Source: an uncultured Alcanivorax sp. (GTDB lineage: Bacteria; Pseudomonadota; Gammaproteobacteria; Pseudomonadales; Alcanivoracaceae). Taken from it: DNA of 64,000 nt. The stretch covers positions 248,001 to 312,000 of the forward strand of contig NZ_CAMYIV010000011.1 in NCBI RefSeq assembly GCF_947258575.1, in the 5' to 3' direction. Numbering within the stretch: position 1 is the stretch's first letter; each line of letters opens with the position of its first letter. Position numbers and translations under genes: made by a program. Below are positions 46,666-55,715 of the stretch, piece after piece. The notes under the pieces are model-generated. The model was not told the origin of the DNA, searched no databases, and was given only the letters and a program-made list of their open reading frames with translations.

Positions 46666-47250
46666 GTGTCAGACGAAGAGTTGGTCAAGAAAGCCAAAAC
46701 CGGCGATCAGCGTGCCTTTGAAGTGCTGGTGCGTAAATATCAGCAGCGTATTTTCGCCCTGATCAGCCGCTATGTGCGTGACTCCGATGAAGTGCAGGAC
46801 GTGGCCCAGGAAGCCTTTATCAAAGCCTGGCGTGCATTGCCCCGTTTCCGGGGTGATAGTGCTTTTTACACCTGGCTTTATCGTATTGCCGTGAATACCG
46901 CCAAGAACCATTTGGTGGCCGCTGGTCGGCGGCCACCCGGCTCGGACCTGGATGCGGCCGAGGCCGAGCAGTACGCCGGTGCAGAAATGCTGCACGAGAT
47001 TGGAACCCCGGAGTCCCTCGTGTTGTCACAGGAATTGGAGGCAGTAATCCATCGAGCCATCGAAGAGCTGCCCCATGAACTGAAAACTGCCGTGACCCTG
47101 CGTGAATTCGAGGGTCTCAGCTATGAGGACATCGCGGCGGTAATGGAATGCCCGGTGGGAACTGTTCGTTCCCGTATCTTCCGGGCCCGGGAAGCAATTG
47201 ATACGGCTGTGCGCCCGCTTTTGGGCTCCCAGCGTGGCGACAAAGGGTGA
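46666..47250 (+). CDS. algU: Extracytoplasmic sigma factor AlgU/RpoE
   Basis: ECF sigma factor of 194 residues. Region 2 is FEVLVRKYQQRIFALISRYVRD...VAQEAFIKAWRALPRF, and region 4 is LPHELKTAVTLREFEGLSYEDIAAVMECPVGTVRSRIFRAREAID in outline. It is nearly a textbook RpoE/AlgU and is followed by its anti-sigma operon. It directs transcription of envelope-stress genes. The GTG at 46666 (VSDEELV) is the family start; the longer upstream frame is not conserved. Confidence 0.96.
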   Translation: MSDEELVKKAKTGDQRAFEVLVRKYQQRIFALISRYVRDSDEVQDVAQEAFIKAWRALPRFRGDSAFYTWLYRIAVNTAKNHLVAAGRRPPGSDLDAAEAEQYAGAEMLHEIGTPESLVLSQELEAVIHRAIEELPHELKTAVTLREFEGLSYEDIAAVMECPVGTVRSRIFRAREAIDTAVRPLLGSQRGDKG

Positions 47251-47254
47251 GTGT

Positions 47255-47821
47255 ATGAGCAGGGACCTGGAAACACTGTCTGCGTTCCTTGATGGGGAAA
47301 CCAGCGAGCTGGAAACCCGTCGGGTAATGCGTGATATCGACAATGCCGATCTGGATGCACTGTCTCGTTGGCAGCTTGCCCGGGATGTGATGCATAAGCA
47401 GCCATCCACGAGCGTGCCCGCGGGCTTCAACGCCAGCCTGTCTGCGGCACTGGCCGCCGAACAGGCGCCAGCGCGTCGCCCGGCCTGGCTGGGCAGCGTG
47501 AGCCGTCTGGCGGTGGCTGCGTCCGTGGCAGCGGCTACGGTGGTGGGCTGGCAGAGCTGGGATGCAACCCAGTCTCCCGGTGCTGCGCCGGTGATGGCGT
47601 CGGCCCAGGATAGCCGCATGAGCCGTCCGTTTGCGGAGGCGTCGCTGGTATCCCGGTCTTTCAATGGCAACAATCCGGTGGCAACACCGGCAGCCCAGGT
47701 CCAGCCTCGTGGTAACGACATGTTGCTGCGGCACAGTGAGTTTGCGGCCCGTAACAGTGGCCAGGGGATGATGCCTTTTGCTCGCCTGGTCAGTATGGAC
47801 GCACGCAGTGGAGCCCGCTAA
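47255..47821 (+). CDS. mucA: Anti-sigma factor MucA/RseA
   Basis: Protein of 188 residues. The cytoplasmic sigma-binding N-domain reads SRDLETLSAFLDGETSELETRRVM and DLDALSRWQLARDVM, followed by a single membrane helix around residues 85-105 (SRLAVAASVAAATVVGW) and a periplasmic part ending RNSGQGMMPFARLVSMDARSGAR. It holds AlgU inactive until cleaved by the DegS/RseP pathway. It starts 4 bases after algU. Confidence 0.93.
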   Translation: MSRDLETLSAFLDGETSELETRRVMRDIDNADLDALSRWQLARDVMHKQPSTSVPAGFNASLSAALAAEQAPARRPAWLGSVSRLAVAASVAAATVVGWQSWDATQSPGAAPVMASAQDSRMSRPFAEASLVSRSFNGNNPVATPAAQVQPRGNDMLLRHSEFAARNSGQGMMPFARLVSMDARSGAR

Positions 47822-47824
47822 CGG

Positions 47825-48790
47825 ATGATGCTGCGCGCACTCGCCCTTTCCCTGTCTCTATGTACGCCCCTGGTGGCGCTGGCGGATGATTCGTCGGCGC
47901 ACAACCAGCTTCAGGCCATGGCCGAGGCCAACCGTTCCCTGAGTTACACCGGTCGCTTTCTTTATCAGTTCGGCGCTGAAATCAGCACCATGGAAGTCAG
48001 CCACGCGGTTATCGAGGGTCGCCAGTACCAGCGTCTGACCCATCTGGACGGCCGCCTGGTGGAAGTGATCCGCCGTGGTGACGAGGTGCTCTGTCTGCAC
48101 CCGGATCGCAGTCTCACCCGCCTTAATAGTCAGCAAGCCGGCCCCCTGGCATTGGGGGATCGCCTGGCCAGTGACCTGCCGGAACAGTACAACATCCTGG
48201 TGGATGGTGATGGCCGGGTAGCCGGCCGCCATGCCACTCGTATGCGGGTGGCGCCGCTGGATACCCATCGTTACGGGTATCGTTTGTGGCTGGATCAGGA
48301 ATCCCGCCTGCTGCTCAAATCCGAAATCGTGGATGGTAGTGGTGTAGCCCTGGAGCGCGTGGAATTTGTCACTCTCACCTTGTCACCGCAGCTGGGTCTC
48401 GATCATTTCGCAGTGCCGGAAGCTCGCCATGAAAAAGCGCTGGCGCCGGTAGCCGAGTCTCATCCTTCCATGAAGCTGACCGTCAGTCCGGAATGGCTGC
48501 CGGCCGGTTTCCGTGCCATGAAGCAGGATTGGCGGCAGGCGACAACGGATCGCGCGCCGGTGGCGGCCCGTGGTTTCAGTGATGGCCTGGCGGCCTTCAC
48601 GGTGTTTGTGGAAGCTATTGGCGAGAACAGCGTGGAAGAGGGGGTCAGCCGGGTTGGGCCGACGGTAGCGGTAAGCCGCCGCCTGGCCGCCCCCAGCGGT
48701 GTTTATCTGGTGACCCTGGTCGGTGAAGTGCCTCAGAGTACGGCGCTGCGTGTGATCGATGGCATCAGCGTCAGGGACAGCCAACCGTAA
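47825..48790 (+). CDS. mucB: Periplasmic anti-sigma co-regulator MucB/RseB
   Basis: Protein of 321 residues with a signal peptide (MMLRALALSLSLCTPLVALA). The N-terminal LolA-like domain (SYTGRFLYQFGAEISTMEVSHAV) and the C-terminal MucB_RseB domain (SPEWLPAGFRAMKQDW, VAARGFSDGLAAFTVFVEAI) are both present. It shields MucA from proteolysis and senses lipid or LPS signals. It starts 3 bases after mucA. Confidence 0.95.
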   Translation: MMLRALALSLSLCTPLVALADDSSAHNQLQAMAEANRSLSYTGRFLYQFGAEISTMEVSHAVIEGRQYQRLTHLDGRLVEVIRRGDEVLCLHPDRSLTRLNSQQAGPLALGDRLASDLPEQYNILVDGDGRVAGRHATRMRVAPLDTHRYGYRLWLDQESRLLLKSEIVDGSGVALERVEFVTLTLSPQLGLDHFAVPEARHEKALAPVAESHPSMKLTVSPEWLPAGFRAMKQDWRQATTDRAPVAARGFSDGLAAFTVFVEAIGENSVEEGVSRVGPTVAVSRRLAAPSGVYLVTLVGEVPQSTALRVIDGISVRDSQP

Positions 48791-49266
48791 TGCTTCTGGA
48801 GCAGGGCACAGTGGTCGCGGTGGAAGCCGAAGCCATCTGGGTAGAGACCATACGTGCCTCGACCTGCGGTGCCTGCAAGGCCAAGGCCGGATGCGGCCAC
48901 CATCTTGTCAATCAACAGCAGAGTGGGCAGCGTGCCCACCTGCGTGTTCCTGTTTCTTCCCGTGAGATTCATCAGGTCGGTGATACGGTGCAATTGGCAC
49001 TGCCGGAAGGCGCGCTCATGCGTGGCGCCCTGTGGGTCTATGGTCTGCCGCTGGCTCTGCTGGTGGGCGGGTCTGTGCTGGGGACGTTGCTGCCGGTGAC
49101 GGCGTTTGATGCATCGGCCCTGTTTGGCATGGGTGGCCTGGTGCTGGGGTTTGTAATCAACCGTGTACTGAGTCGAAGCGCGAGTCATAATCGGGCTTAT
49201 CAGCCGTATCTGGTGACATCCGGGGACGACGGTTGCCAGGCGGTTGTGGTGCAGCCTGCAAAATAA
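48790..49266 (+). CDS. rseC: SoxR-reducing/sigma-E regulatory protein RseC
   Basis: Protein of 158 residues. The N-terminal Cys cluster STCGACKAKAGCGHH is the RseC/MucC signature, followed by two membrane helices (ALWVYGLPLALLVGGSVLGTLLP and ALFGMGGLVLGFVINRVL in outline). The family takes part in sigma-E modulation and in reduction of SoxR via the Rsx complex. Its start overlaps the last base of mucB. Confidence 0.92.
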   Translation: MLLEQGTVVAVEAEAIWVETIRASTCGACKAKAGCGHHLVNQQQSGQRAHLRVPVSSREIHQVGDTVQLALPEGALMRGALWVYGLPLALLVGGSVLGTLLPVTAFDASALFGMGGLVLGFVINRVLSRSASHNRAYQPYLVTSGDDGCQAVVVQPAK

Positions 49267-49278
49267 AAGGAGAGCCCA

Positions 49279-50727
49279 ATGAGCGGATTTCAGCGAGTGG
49301 CGACACTGTGTCTGGTGATTTTCACGGGCCTGTTGGTGGCTTGTGCCGAGCCGGAGAGCAAGGCTTCCCGGGAACGGGCCGAACCGCTGGTAACCGGCCT
49401 GCCGGATTTTACCCGCCTGGTGGAGAAAGAAGGCCCGGCGGTGGTGAATATCAGCACCATCACCCGTCAGAGCGAAGAATCTGTTCGTGATCAGCTTGAT
49501 CAATTGCCGGAATTCTTCCGTCGCTTTTTTGAACAGTTCGGAGGTGAAGACGGCGTGCCCTCCATGCCTCAGGAACGAGAGGCGCGTTCGCTGGGGTCCG
49601 GTTTCATAATTTCCGCCGATGGCTATGTCCTCACCAATAACCATGTGGTGGCCGAGGCGGATGAAATCATTGTGCGTCTGCAGGATCGCCGTGAGCTGAA
49701 GGCCGAGCTGGTCGGTGCCGACGAACAGAGCGATCTGGCCTTGCTGAAGCTGGATGGCGAAGACCTGCCGGTGGCCAATATCGGGTCCTCTGACGATCTC
49801 AAGGTCGGCGAGTGGGTGCTGGCCATTGGTGCGCCTTTCGGCTTCGACAGCAGCGTCACTGCCGGGATTGTCAGCGCCAAGGGCCGCAGCCTGCCCAATG
49901 ACAGCTATGTTCCCTTTATACAGACCGATGTGGCGATCAACCCGGGCAATAGTGGCGGCCCGCTATTCAATCTGAGCGGAGAAGTGGTGGGCATCAACTC
50001 CCAGATCTTCAGTCGTTCCGGTGGCTATATGGGGGTCAGTTTTGCGATTCCCATTGATATGGCCATGGACGTGGTCAGCCAGATCAAGGAGTACGGTAAG
50101 GTCAGCCGTGGCTGGCTGGGTGTGCTGATTCAGGAAGTGGATCGCGATCTGGCGGAATCCTTCGGGCTGGATCAGCCAAAGGGGGCGTTGGTCTCCCAGG
50201 TGCTGGAAGGCTCCCCCGCTGAGGCGGCCGGTATCCAGGCCGGTGACATCATTGTCTCGTTCAACGGTGAAACCATCTATCGCTCCTCCGAGCTGCCTCG
50301 CTGGGTTGGTCGGGTGAAACCGGAAACGGATGCCGACATGGTGGTCATCCGCGACGGCAAGGAAAAGGAACTGGAAGTGACTATTGGGCTGCTGCCGGAC
50401 GACCCGGAGATGGCTCTGCGTGGTGCCGCCGGCCAGGCTGCGCCGGATGGCGCCAATGCTCTGGGGCTGAAAGTGCGCGCCGCCAGTGCCGCCGAGCTGA
50501 GCCGCCTGGATCTGAAAGCCGGGGTGATCGTCACCGAGGTGGGTGATGGCCCGGCCGCCAAGGCAGGCATTGCCAGCGGGGATATTCTGGTGACGCTGAA
50601 CAATGAACCGGTGAACGACCCGGAATCCTTCGGTGAGGTGGTGGCGGCTCTGCCCGAGAGCGGCACCGTGGCCGCCCTGATCAACCGGGACGGCAATCCC
50701 CGTTTCCTGCCCATAAAGTTGCCCTGA
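49279..50727 (+). CDS. mucD: DegP-like serine protease MucD, predicted lipoprotein
   Basis: HtrA-family protease of 482 residues. The catalytic triad is His122 (TNNHVVAEAD), Asp152 (EQSDLALLK) and Ser225 (NPGNSGGPLF). Two PDZ domains follow (SRGWLGVLIQEV and LGLKVRAASAAEL regions). The N-terminus ends in a lipobox, GLLVACAEPES (Cys22), so the protein is predicted to be lipidated with Ala at +2, which favours the outer membrane; Pseudomonas MucD has an ordinary cleavable signal as I recall. Last gene of the algU operon. It degrades misfolded periplasmic proteins. Confidence 0.94.
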   Translation: MSGFQRVATLCLVIFTGLLVACAEPESKASRERAEPLVTGLPDFTRLVEKEGPAVVNISTITRQSEESVRDQLDQLPEFFRRFFEQFGGEDGVPSMPQEREARSLGSGFIISADGYVLTNNHVVAEADEIIVRLQDRRELKAELVGADEQSDLALLKLDGEDLPVANIGSSDDLKVGEWVLAIGAPFGFDSSVTAGIVSAKGRSLPNDSYVPFIQTDVAINPGNSGGPLFNLSGEVVGINSQIFSRSGGYMGVSFAIPIDMAMDVVSQIKEYGKVSRGWLGVLIQEVDRDLAESFGLDQPKGALVSQVLEGSPAEAAGIQAGDIIVSFNGETIYRSSELPRWVGRVKPETDADMVVIRDGKEKELEVTIGLLPDDPEMALRGAAGQAAPDGANALGLKVRAASAAELSRLDLKAGVIVTEVGDGPAAKAGIASGDILVTLNNEPVNDPESFGEVVAALPESGTVAALINRDGNPRFLPIKLP

Positions 50728-50750
50728 GGGCCTCCCAGCAGACTCACAGC

Positions 50751-50841
50751 GCTGCAGGAACGGAGCCGTGGCCCAGTACGCACGTATTACAGTGCGGCCC
50801 GAAGGGTGAGTGTAGTGAATAACCTATGCTTGCATGGCGAA
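50751..50841. repeat. GCGGCCCGAAGG-core repeat copy 2 plus partial hairpin repeat
   Basis: Block 50751-50822 matches that at 35149-35222; a 5'-truncated 25-nt hairpin copy (CTATGCTTGCATGGCGAA) follows at 50824-50841. This fills most of the 266-nt gap between mucD and lepA. Confidence 0.72.
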
Positions 50842-50993
50842 ATTGGGCCTCTGCCCCGTTCCCATGCAAGCTGTTGTCATGCGCTGGCGGGCACAGGATA
50901 GCCAACCCCCGTGCAACCCCCTCCCGTTCAGGCTAGAATCGCGCCCCACTGCGTGCCGTTTTCACGGCAACACTCTTTTGTGCAACAGGCCCT

Positions 50994-52793
50994 ATGACTG
51001 ACATCAAGAATATTCGCAATTTCTCCATCATCGCCCACATTGACCATGGCAAATCCACCCTGGCGGACCGCTTTATCCAGGTCTGCGGGGGGCTGACCCA
51101 GCGCGAGCTGAAAGAGCAGGTACTGGATTCCATGGAGCTCGAGCGTGAGCGGGGCATCACCATCAAGGCCCAGAGCGTGACGCTCTATTACAAGGCCCGG
51201 GATGGGGAAACCTACCAGCTGAATTTCATTGATACCCCGGGACACGTGGATTTCTCCTATGAGGTATCCCGTTCCCTGTCCGCCTGTGAAGGGGCCTTGC
51301 TGGTAGTGGATGCAGCCCAGGGCGTGGAAGCCCAGTCCGTGGCCAACTGCTACACCGCTATCGAGCAGGACCTGGAAGTGCTGCCGGTGCTCAACAAGAT
51401 TGATCTGCCCCAGGCTGAGCCGGATATGGTGATCAACGAGATCGAAGAGATCATCGGCCTGGATGCTCACGATGCCTGCCGGGTTTCCGCCAAGACCGGG
51501 GTTGGCGTGGATGATCTGCTGGAGCAGTTGGTGGAACGCATTCCCGCCCCTGAAGGCGAGCGGGAAGGGAATATGCAGGCGCTGATCATCGATTCCTGGT
51601 TCGATAACTACCTGGGCGTGATTTCCCTGGTGCGGATGAAGCATGGCCGCCTGAAAAAAGGCGACAAGATTCTGGTGAAATCCACCGGGCAGACCCATGT
51701 GGTGGATCAACTCGGTATCTTTACGCCGAAACGGACCGAGACCAAACACCTGGAAGCCGGGGAAGTGGGCTGGGTGAGCGGCAGCATCAAGGATATTCAT
51801 GGTGCGCCGGTGGGCGATACCCTGACTCTGGCCAAGACCCCGGATGTGCCGGCTCTGCCGGGCTTCAAGAAAGTGAAGCCACAGGTGTATGCGGGTATGT
51901 TCCCGGTCAGTGCCGATGATTACGAAGACTTCCGTGATGCCCTGGCCAAGCTGACCCTCAACGATGCCTCGCTGTTCTATGAACCGGAAACCTCCGATGC
52001 CTTGGGCTTCGGTTTCCGGGTGGGCTTTCTGGGCATGCTGCACATGGAGATCATCCAGGAGCGTCTGGAGCGCGAATACGACCTGGACCTGATCACCACC
52101 GCGCCCACGGTGGTCTATGAAATCCTGCTGGTCGATGAATCCGTGCTTTACGTGGATAACCCCTCAAAGCTGCCGGACGCCAACAAAATTGAGGAATTCC
52201 GTGAGCCCATCGCCCGCGTCAACATCCTGGTTCCCCAGGAGTTTGTGGGCAATGTGATTACCCTGTGTGTGGAGCGCCGGGGCTCGCAGATCAATATGCA
52301 GTATCTGGGCAAACAGGTGGCGCTGACCTACGACATCCCCATGGCCGAAGTGGTGCTGGATTTCTTCGATCGCATCAAGTCCGTGAGCCGGGGTTTTGCC
52401 TCCATGGACTATGCCTTCGAGCGCTTCGAAGCCACCAAGCTGGTGCGGGTTGATGTACTGATTAACGGCGACAAGGTGGATGCCCTGGCGATGATTTGTC
52501 ACCTGGACCAGTCCGCCTATCGCGGCCGGGCCCTGTGCGAAAAGATGAAGGAGCTGGTGCCGCGGCAAATGTTTGATGTGGCCATTCAGGCGGCCATCGG
52601 CAACAAGGTCATTGCTCGCCAGACCGTCAAGGCATTGCGCAAGAATGTGACCGCGAAGTGCTACGGCGGTGACGTATCGCGCAAGAAAAAGCTGCTGCAG
52701 AAACAGAAAGAAGGTAAGAAACGCATGAAGCAGGTGGGTAATGTGGAAATCCCCCAGGAAGCGTTCCTTGCAGTACTCAAGGTGGATGATTGA
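50994..52793 (+). CDS. lepA: Elongation factor 4 (LepA)
   Basis: Translational GTPase of 599 residues. G1 is [10 protein letters not shown]3 [13 protein letters not shown]4 NKID. The LepA-specific C-terminal domain ends [35 protein letters not shown]. It acts on ribosomes during initiation or elongation under stress. It starts the lepA-lepB-DUF4845-rnc-era-recO-pdxJ block, and its stop overlaps the lepB start by one base. Confidence 0.97.
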   Translation: MTDIKNIRNFSIIAHIDHGKSTLADRFIQVCGGLTQRELKEQVLDSMELERERGITIKAQSVTLYYKARDGETYQLNFIDTPGHVDFSYEVSRSLSACEGALLVVDAAQGVEAQSVANCYTAIEQDLEVLPVLNKIDLPQAEPDMVINEIEEIIGLDAHDACRVSAKTGVGVDDLLEQLVERIPAPEGEREGNMQALIIDSWFDNYLGVISLVRMKHGRLKKGDKILVKSTGQTHVVDQLGIFTPKRTETKHLEAGEVGWVSGSIKDIHGAPVGDTLTLAKTPDVPALPGFKKVKPQVYAGMFPVSADDYEDFRDALAKLTLNDASLFYEPETSDALGFGFRVGFLGMLHMEIIQERLEREYDLDLITTAPTVVYEILLVDESVLYVDNPSKLPDANKIEEFREPIARVNILVPQEFVGNVITLCVERRGSQINMQYLGKQVALTYDIPMAEVVLDFFDRIKSVSRGFASMDYAFERFEATKLVRVDVLINGDKVDALAMICHLDQSAYRGRALCEKMKELVPRQMFDVAIQAAIGNKVIARQTVKALRKNVTAKCYGGDVSRKKKLLQKQKEGKKRMKQVGNVEIPQEAFLAVLKVDD

Positions 52794-53584
52794 TGGATAT
52801 CGATATTGGTTTCTGGCTTTCCCTGGCGCTGCTGCTCACCGTTACAGTCTGGGTCATCGACAAGATCTTCAAGCTCAAGCAGAAAGGCGGGCGCGTGGAA
52901 GGGGCTGTGGAAACCTCAAATTCCCTGATTTCCGTTTTCTTCGTTGTGCTGGTAATTCGCTCCTTCATCATCGAGCCATTTACCATCCCGTCCGGATCCA
53001 TGCTGCCGACCCTCCAGGTGAACGACTTCATTCTGGTGAACAAATTCGCCTACGGCCTGCGCCTGCCGGTGACCAACACCAAGATTGTCGAGACCGGTGA
53101 ACCCCAGCGTGGCGACGTTCTGGTATTCAAATTCCCGGAAAATCGCAGCCAGAACTTCATCAAACGAGTGGTTGGTCTGCCTGGTGATAGCGTGCAGGTA
53201 AAAGACAACATGGTCACGGTCAATGGCGAACCGGTGAAGCGGGAGCTGGCCCGGGAGTGGGAAGGCTCCGGTGCCTGGCGGCGCGAGTATGTGGAGCAAC
53301 TCGGTGACAGCCGCCACCTGATATGGCAGGAAGGCAAGATCAACCCCTTCACCGGCCGCAAAGTGCCGCAGAGCCGGACTCAGGGTGAATGGCAAGTGCC
53401 GGAAGGCGCCTACTTTGTGATGGGCGACAACCGGGATAACAGTAACGACAGCCGATTCTGGGGTATAGTCCCGGAAGAGCTGGTAGTGGGGGAGGCTTTC
53501 CTGATCTGGATGCACTGGAAGCCGATCTTCTCGATACCCAGTTTTTCTCGTAATGGCGCCATAGACAAGGTGGAGGCGAACTAA
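52793..53584 (+). CDS. lepB: Signal peptidase I
   Basis: Membrane protease of 263 residues with two N-terminal helices. The catalytic Ser69 is in TIPSGSMLPTL and Lys124 in NFIKRVVGLPGD, followed by the C-terminal box GDNRDNSNDSRFWG. It removes signal peptides from exported proteins. ATG 52793 overlaps the lepA stop; a TTG 3 bases upstream is the alternative. Confidence 0.96.
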   Translation: MDIDIGFWLSLALLLTVTVWVIDKIFKLKQKGGRVEGAVETSNSLISVFFVVLVIRSFIIEPFTIPSGSMLPTLQVNDFILVNKFAYGLRLPVTNTKIVETGEPQRGDVLVFKFPENRSQNFIKRVVGLPGDSVQVKDNMVTVNGEPVKRELAREWEGSGAWRREYVEQLGDSRHLIWQEGKINPFTGRKVPQSRTQGEWQVPEGAYFVMGDNRDNSNDSRFWGIVPEELVVGEAFLIWMHWKPIFSIPSFSRNGAIDKVEAN

Positions 53585-53586
53585 CA

Positions 53587-53967
53587 ATGATGACAAAGCC
53601 ATCACAGCAACGTGGGATCTCTTTGGTGGGTTGGGCGGCGATACTGCTGGTTGCTGCTGTCCTGGGCACTGCAACACTGCGAATGGTGCCCGCCTACATG
53701 GAACACAACACCATCTCTTCGTCAGTCAAGTCCTTGATGCAGGATAGCAAGACCGCATTGATGTCACCCCGAGAGGTGCGTGACGCGCTGAGAAAGCGGT
53801 TCTCCATCAATCAAGTCACCGTGATAAACGTCGAGGATCTGGCAATCACCAAGGATGCCGGGGTGCTCAAAATTACTACTGATTATGAAGTCCGCGAACC
53901 CATGTTCTACAACGTCAGTATCGTGATGACCTTTCAGGACGAGTTCAGCAAAGACGTTCGCCAGTGA
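53587..53967 (+). CDS. DUF4845 membrane protein
   Basis: Protein of 126 residues with one N-terminal membrane helix (GISLVGWAAILLVAAVLGTATLRM) opening with a pilin-like QQRGISL pattern, then a small periplasmic domain. It matches DUF4845, regularly found between lepB and rnc in pseudomonads and relatives. Function unknown. Its stop overlaps the rnc start. Confidence 0.88.
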   Translation: MMTKPSQQRGISLVGWAAILLVAAVLGTATLRMVPAYMEHNTISSSVKSLMQDSKTALMSPREVRDALRKRFSINQVTVINVEDLAITKDAGVLKITTDYEVREPMFYNVSIVMTFQDEFSKDVRQ

Positions 53968-54650
53968 ATAATGATCTCGACAGGTTGATGGCTCGCTTGG
54001 GCTATCGTTTCAATGATATTGAACTGCTGGCACTGGCACTGACCCATCGCAGTGTCAGCCGCCATCGCAACTACGAACGCCTGGAATTTCTTGGTGATGC
54101 CCAGCTCGGGCAAATCATTTCCATTGCCTTGTTTGAGCGCTTTCCGGATGCGGCAGAAGGGCAACTCACCCGGATGCGGGCCTCGCTGGTTCGCGGCCAG
54201 ACTCTGGCCCTGGTGGCGCGAGAACTGGGCCTGGGAGATTATCTGGTGCTGGGCGGTGGCGAACTGAAAAGTGGTGGCTTTCGCCGCGATTCCATTCTTG
54301 CTGATTCTCTGGAAGCGATAATCGGTGCCATCCTGCTGGACGGTGGTGAGTCACCCTGCCGGGACGTGGTGTTGAACTGGTTTGATGAACGGCTGCAGAT
54401 CATTACTCCGCAGAGTGCCCAGAAAGATGCCAAAACCCGCCTGCAGGAGTGGCTGCAGGCCCGCAAATTCGAATTGCCCACTTACCAGGTCACTCAGGTG
54501 GAGGGTCTCGCTCCCAAGCAGACCTTTGAAGTGACCTGCGAACTGGAGCAGATGCAACAAACCTTCAAGGCCCAGGGAGCCAGTCGCCGCAAGGCCGAGC
54601 AGCAGGTCGCGGCCACTGTCCTGAGCTGGCTGGAGCAGCAGTATGACTGA
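53964..54650 (+). CDS. rnc: Ribonuclease III
   Basis: Double-strand-specific RNase of 228 residues. The catalytic motif is NYERLEFLGDAQLG, followed by the second acidic cluster ILADSLEAIIGAILLDGG. The C-terminal dsRNA-binding domain is DAKTRLQEWLQARK...ASRRKAEQQVAATVLSWL. It processes rRNA precursors and regulatory RNA duplexes. GTG start, overlapping DUF4845 by 4 bases; its end overlaps era by 8 bases. Confidence 0.97.
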   Translation: MNNDLDRLMARLGYRFNDIELLALALTHRSVSRHRNYERLEFLGDAQLGQIISIALFERFPDAAEGQLTRMRASLVRGQTLALVARELGLGDYLVLGGGELKSGGFRRDSILADSLEAIIGAILLDGGESPCRDVVLNWFDERLQIITPQSAQKDAKTRLQEWLQARKFELPTYQVTQVEGLAPKQTFEVTCELEQMQQTFKAQGASRRKAEQQVAATVLSWLEQQYD

Positions 54651-55551
54651 CGTAACACCGACCCGTTGTGGAATGATCTCCATCGTTGGTCGCCCCAACG
54701 TGGGTAAATCTACCCTGATGAATCACCTGATCGGGCAAAAGGTCAGCATTACCTCGCGCAAGCCGCAAACCACCCGTCACCGTATCCACGGTATCCATAC
54801 CCGTGACAACTATCAGATTATCTTTGCGGACACCCCGGGGATTCATACCGGTCAGGAGCGAGCGCTTAATCGGGCCATGAACGAGGCCGCAGTATCCACG
54901 CTCAGTGGCGTGGATGTGGTCTGCATGATGGTGGATGGCCTCAAGTGGACTCCGGCAGATGAGTATGTGTTGTCGCTACTGCCCGAACACCCGGAAATGC
55001 CGGTGCTGCTGATCATCAACAAGGTGGACAGCCTGGACGACAAGGCCCAGTTGCTGCCGCATATAGAAGCGCTTACCGAGCGTTACCCTTTCGATGCTGT
55101 GGTGCCTGTGTCTGCGCTCAAGGAACAGAACCTGATGGAGCTGGAAAAGGCGCTGGTCGAGCGCTTGCCGGAAGGGGAGTTCTGGTACGACGAAGACCAG
55201 CTAACCGACCGCAGCCTGCGCTTCATGGCGGCAGAAATTATTCGTGAAAAAGTGGTGCGCCAGCTGGGCCAGGAGCTGCCCCATCAGGTCAGCGTGGAAG
55301 TGGAAATGTGGGAAGAGGGCGCCCGCGTCACTGAAATTTCTGCCGCTATCCTGGTGGAACGTCGTGGCCAGAAAAAGATTCTCATTGGTGATGGTGGTGA
55401 CCGTATCAAGCAGATCGGCACCCAGGCCCGGGAAGACATTGAGCGCCTGATTGATCGCAAGGTAATGTTGAATCTATGGGTGAAGATCAAGGCTGGCTGG
55501 TCCGACGATGCCCGGGCGTTGCGCTCGCTTGGCTATGACGAACGGAATTGA
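54643..55551 (+). CDS. era: GTPase Era
   Basis: Protein of 302 residues. G1 is GRPNVGKST, G2 KPQTTRHRI, G3 ADTPGIHTG, G4 INKVDSLDD. The C-terminal KH domain has GDGGDRIKQIGTQAREDIERL. Era binds the 3' end of 16S rRNA during 30S maturation. Translationally coupled to rnc, as in most gammaproteobacteria. Confidence 0.97.
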   Translation: MTDVTPTRCGMISIVGRPNVGKSTLMNHLIGQKVSITSRKPQTTRHRIHGIHTRDNYQIIFADTPGIHTGQERALNRAMNEAAVSTLSGVDVVCMMVDGLKWTPADEYVLSLLPEHPEMPVLLIINKVDSLDDKAQLLPHIEALTERYPFDAVVPVSALKEQNLMELEKALVERLPEGEFWYDEDQLTDRSLRFMAAEIIREKVVRQLGQELPHQVSVEVEMWEEGARVTEISAAILVERRGQKKILIGDGGDRIKQIGTQAREDIERLIDRKVMLNLWVKIKAGWSDDARALRSLGYDERN

Positions 55552-55554
55552 GCT

Positions 55555-55703
55555 GCGAGCTTCTAGCTACTAGCTGCTAGAAAATATTGTATTTGGCTTT
55601 AGGCGAGGCACCATTCTGAAAGCTAGAAGCTAGAAGCTAGAAGCTAGAAGCTAGAAGCTAGAAGCTAGAAGCTAGAAGCTAGAAGCTAGAAGCTAGAAGC
55701 TAG
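55555..55703. repeat. AGCTAGA-word element with an expanded 7-nt tandem repeat
   Basis: The left part, GAGCTTCTAGCTACTAGCTGCTAG, is followed by a TTTAGG...TCTGAA core (near 55598-55620) and then 11 full units plus 6 nt of AGCTAGA at 55621-55703. The last unit runs into AGGAG, the probable recO ribosome binding site. A related element without the expansion lies downstream of recO. Confidence 0.92.
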
Positions 55704-55715
55704 GAGCTGTCCCCC

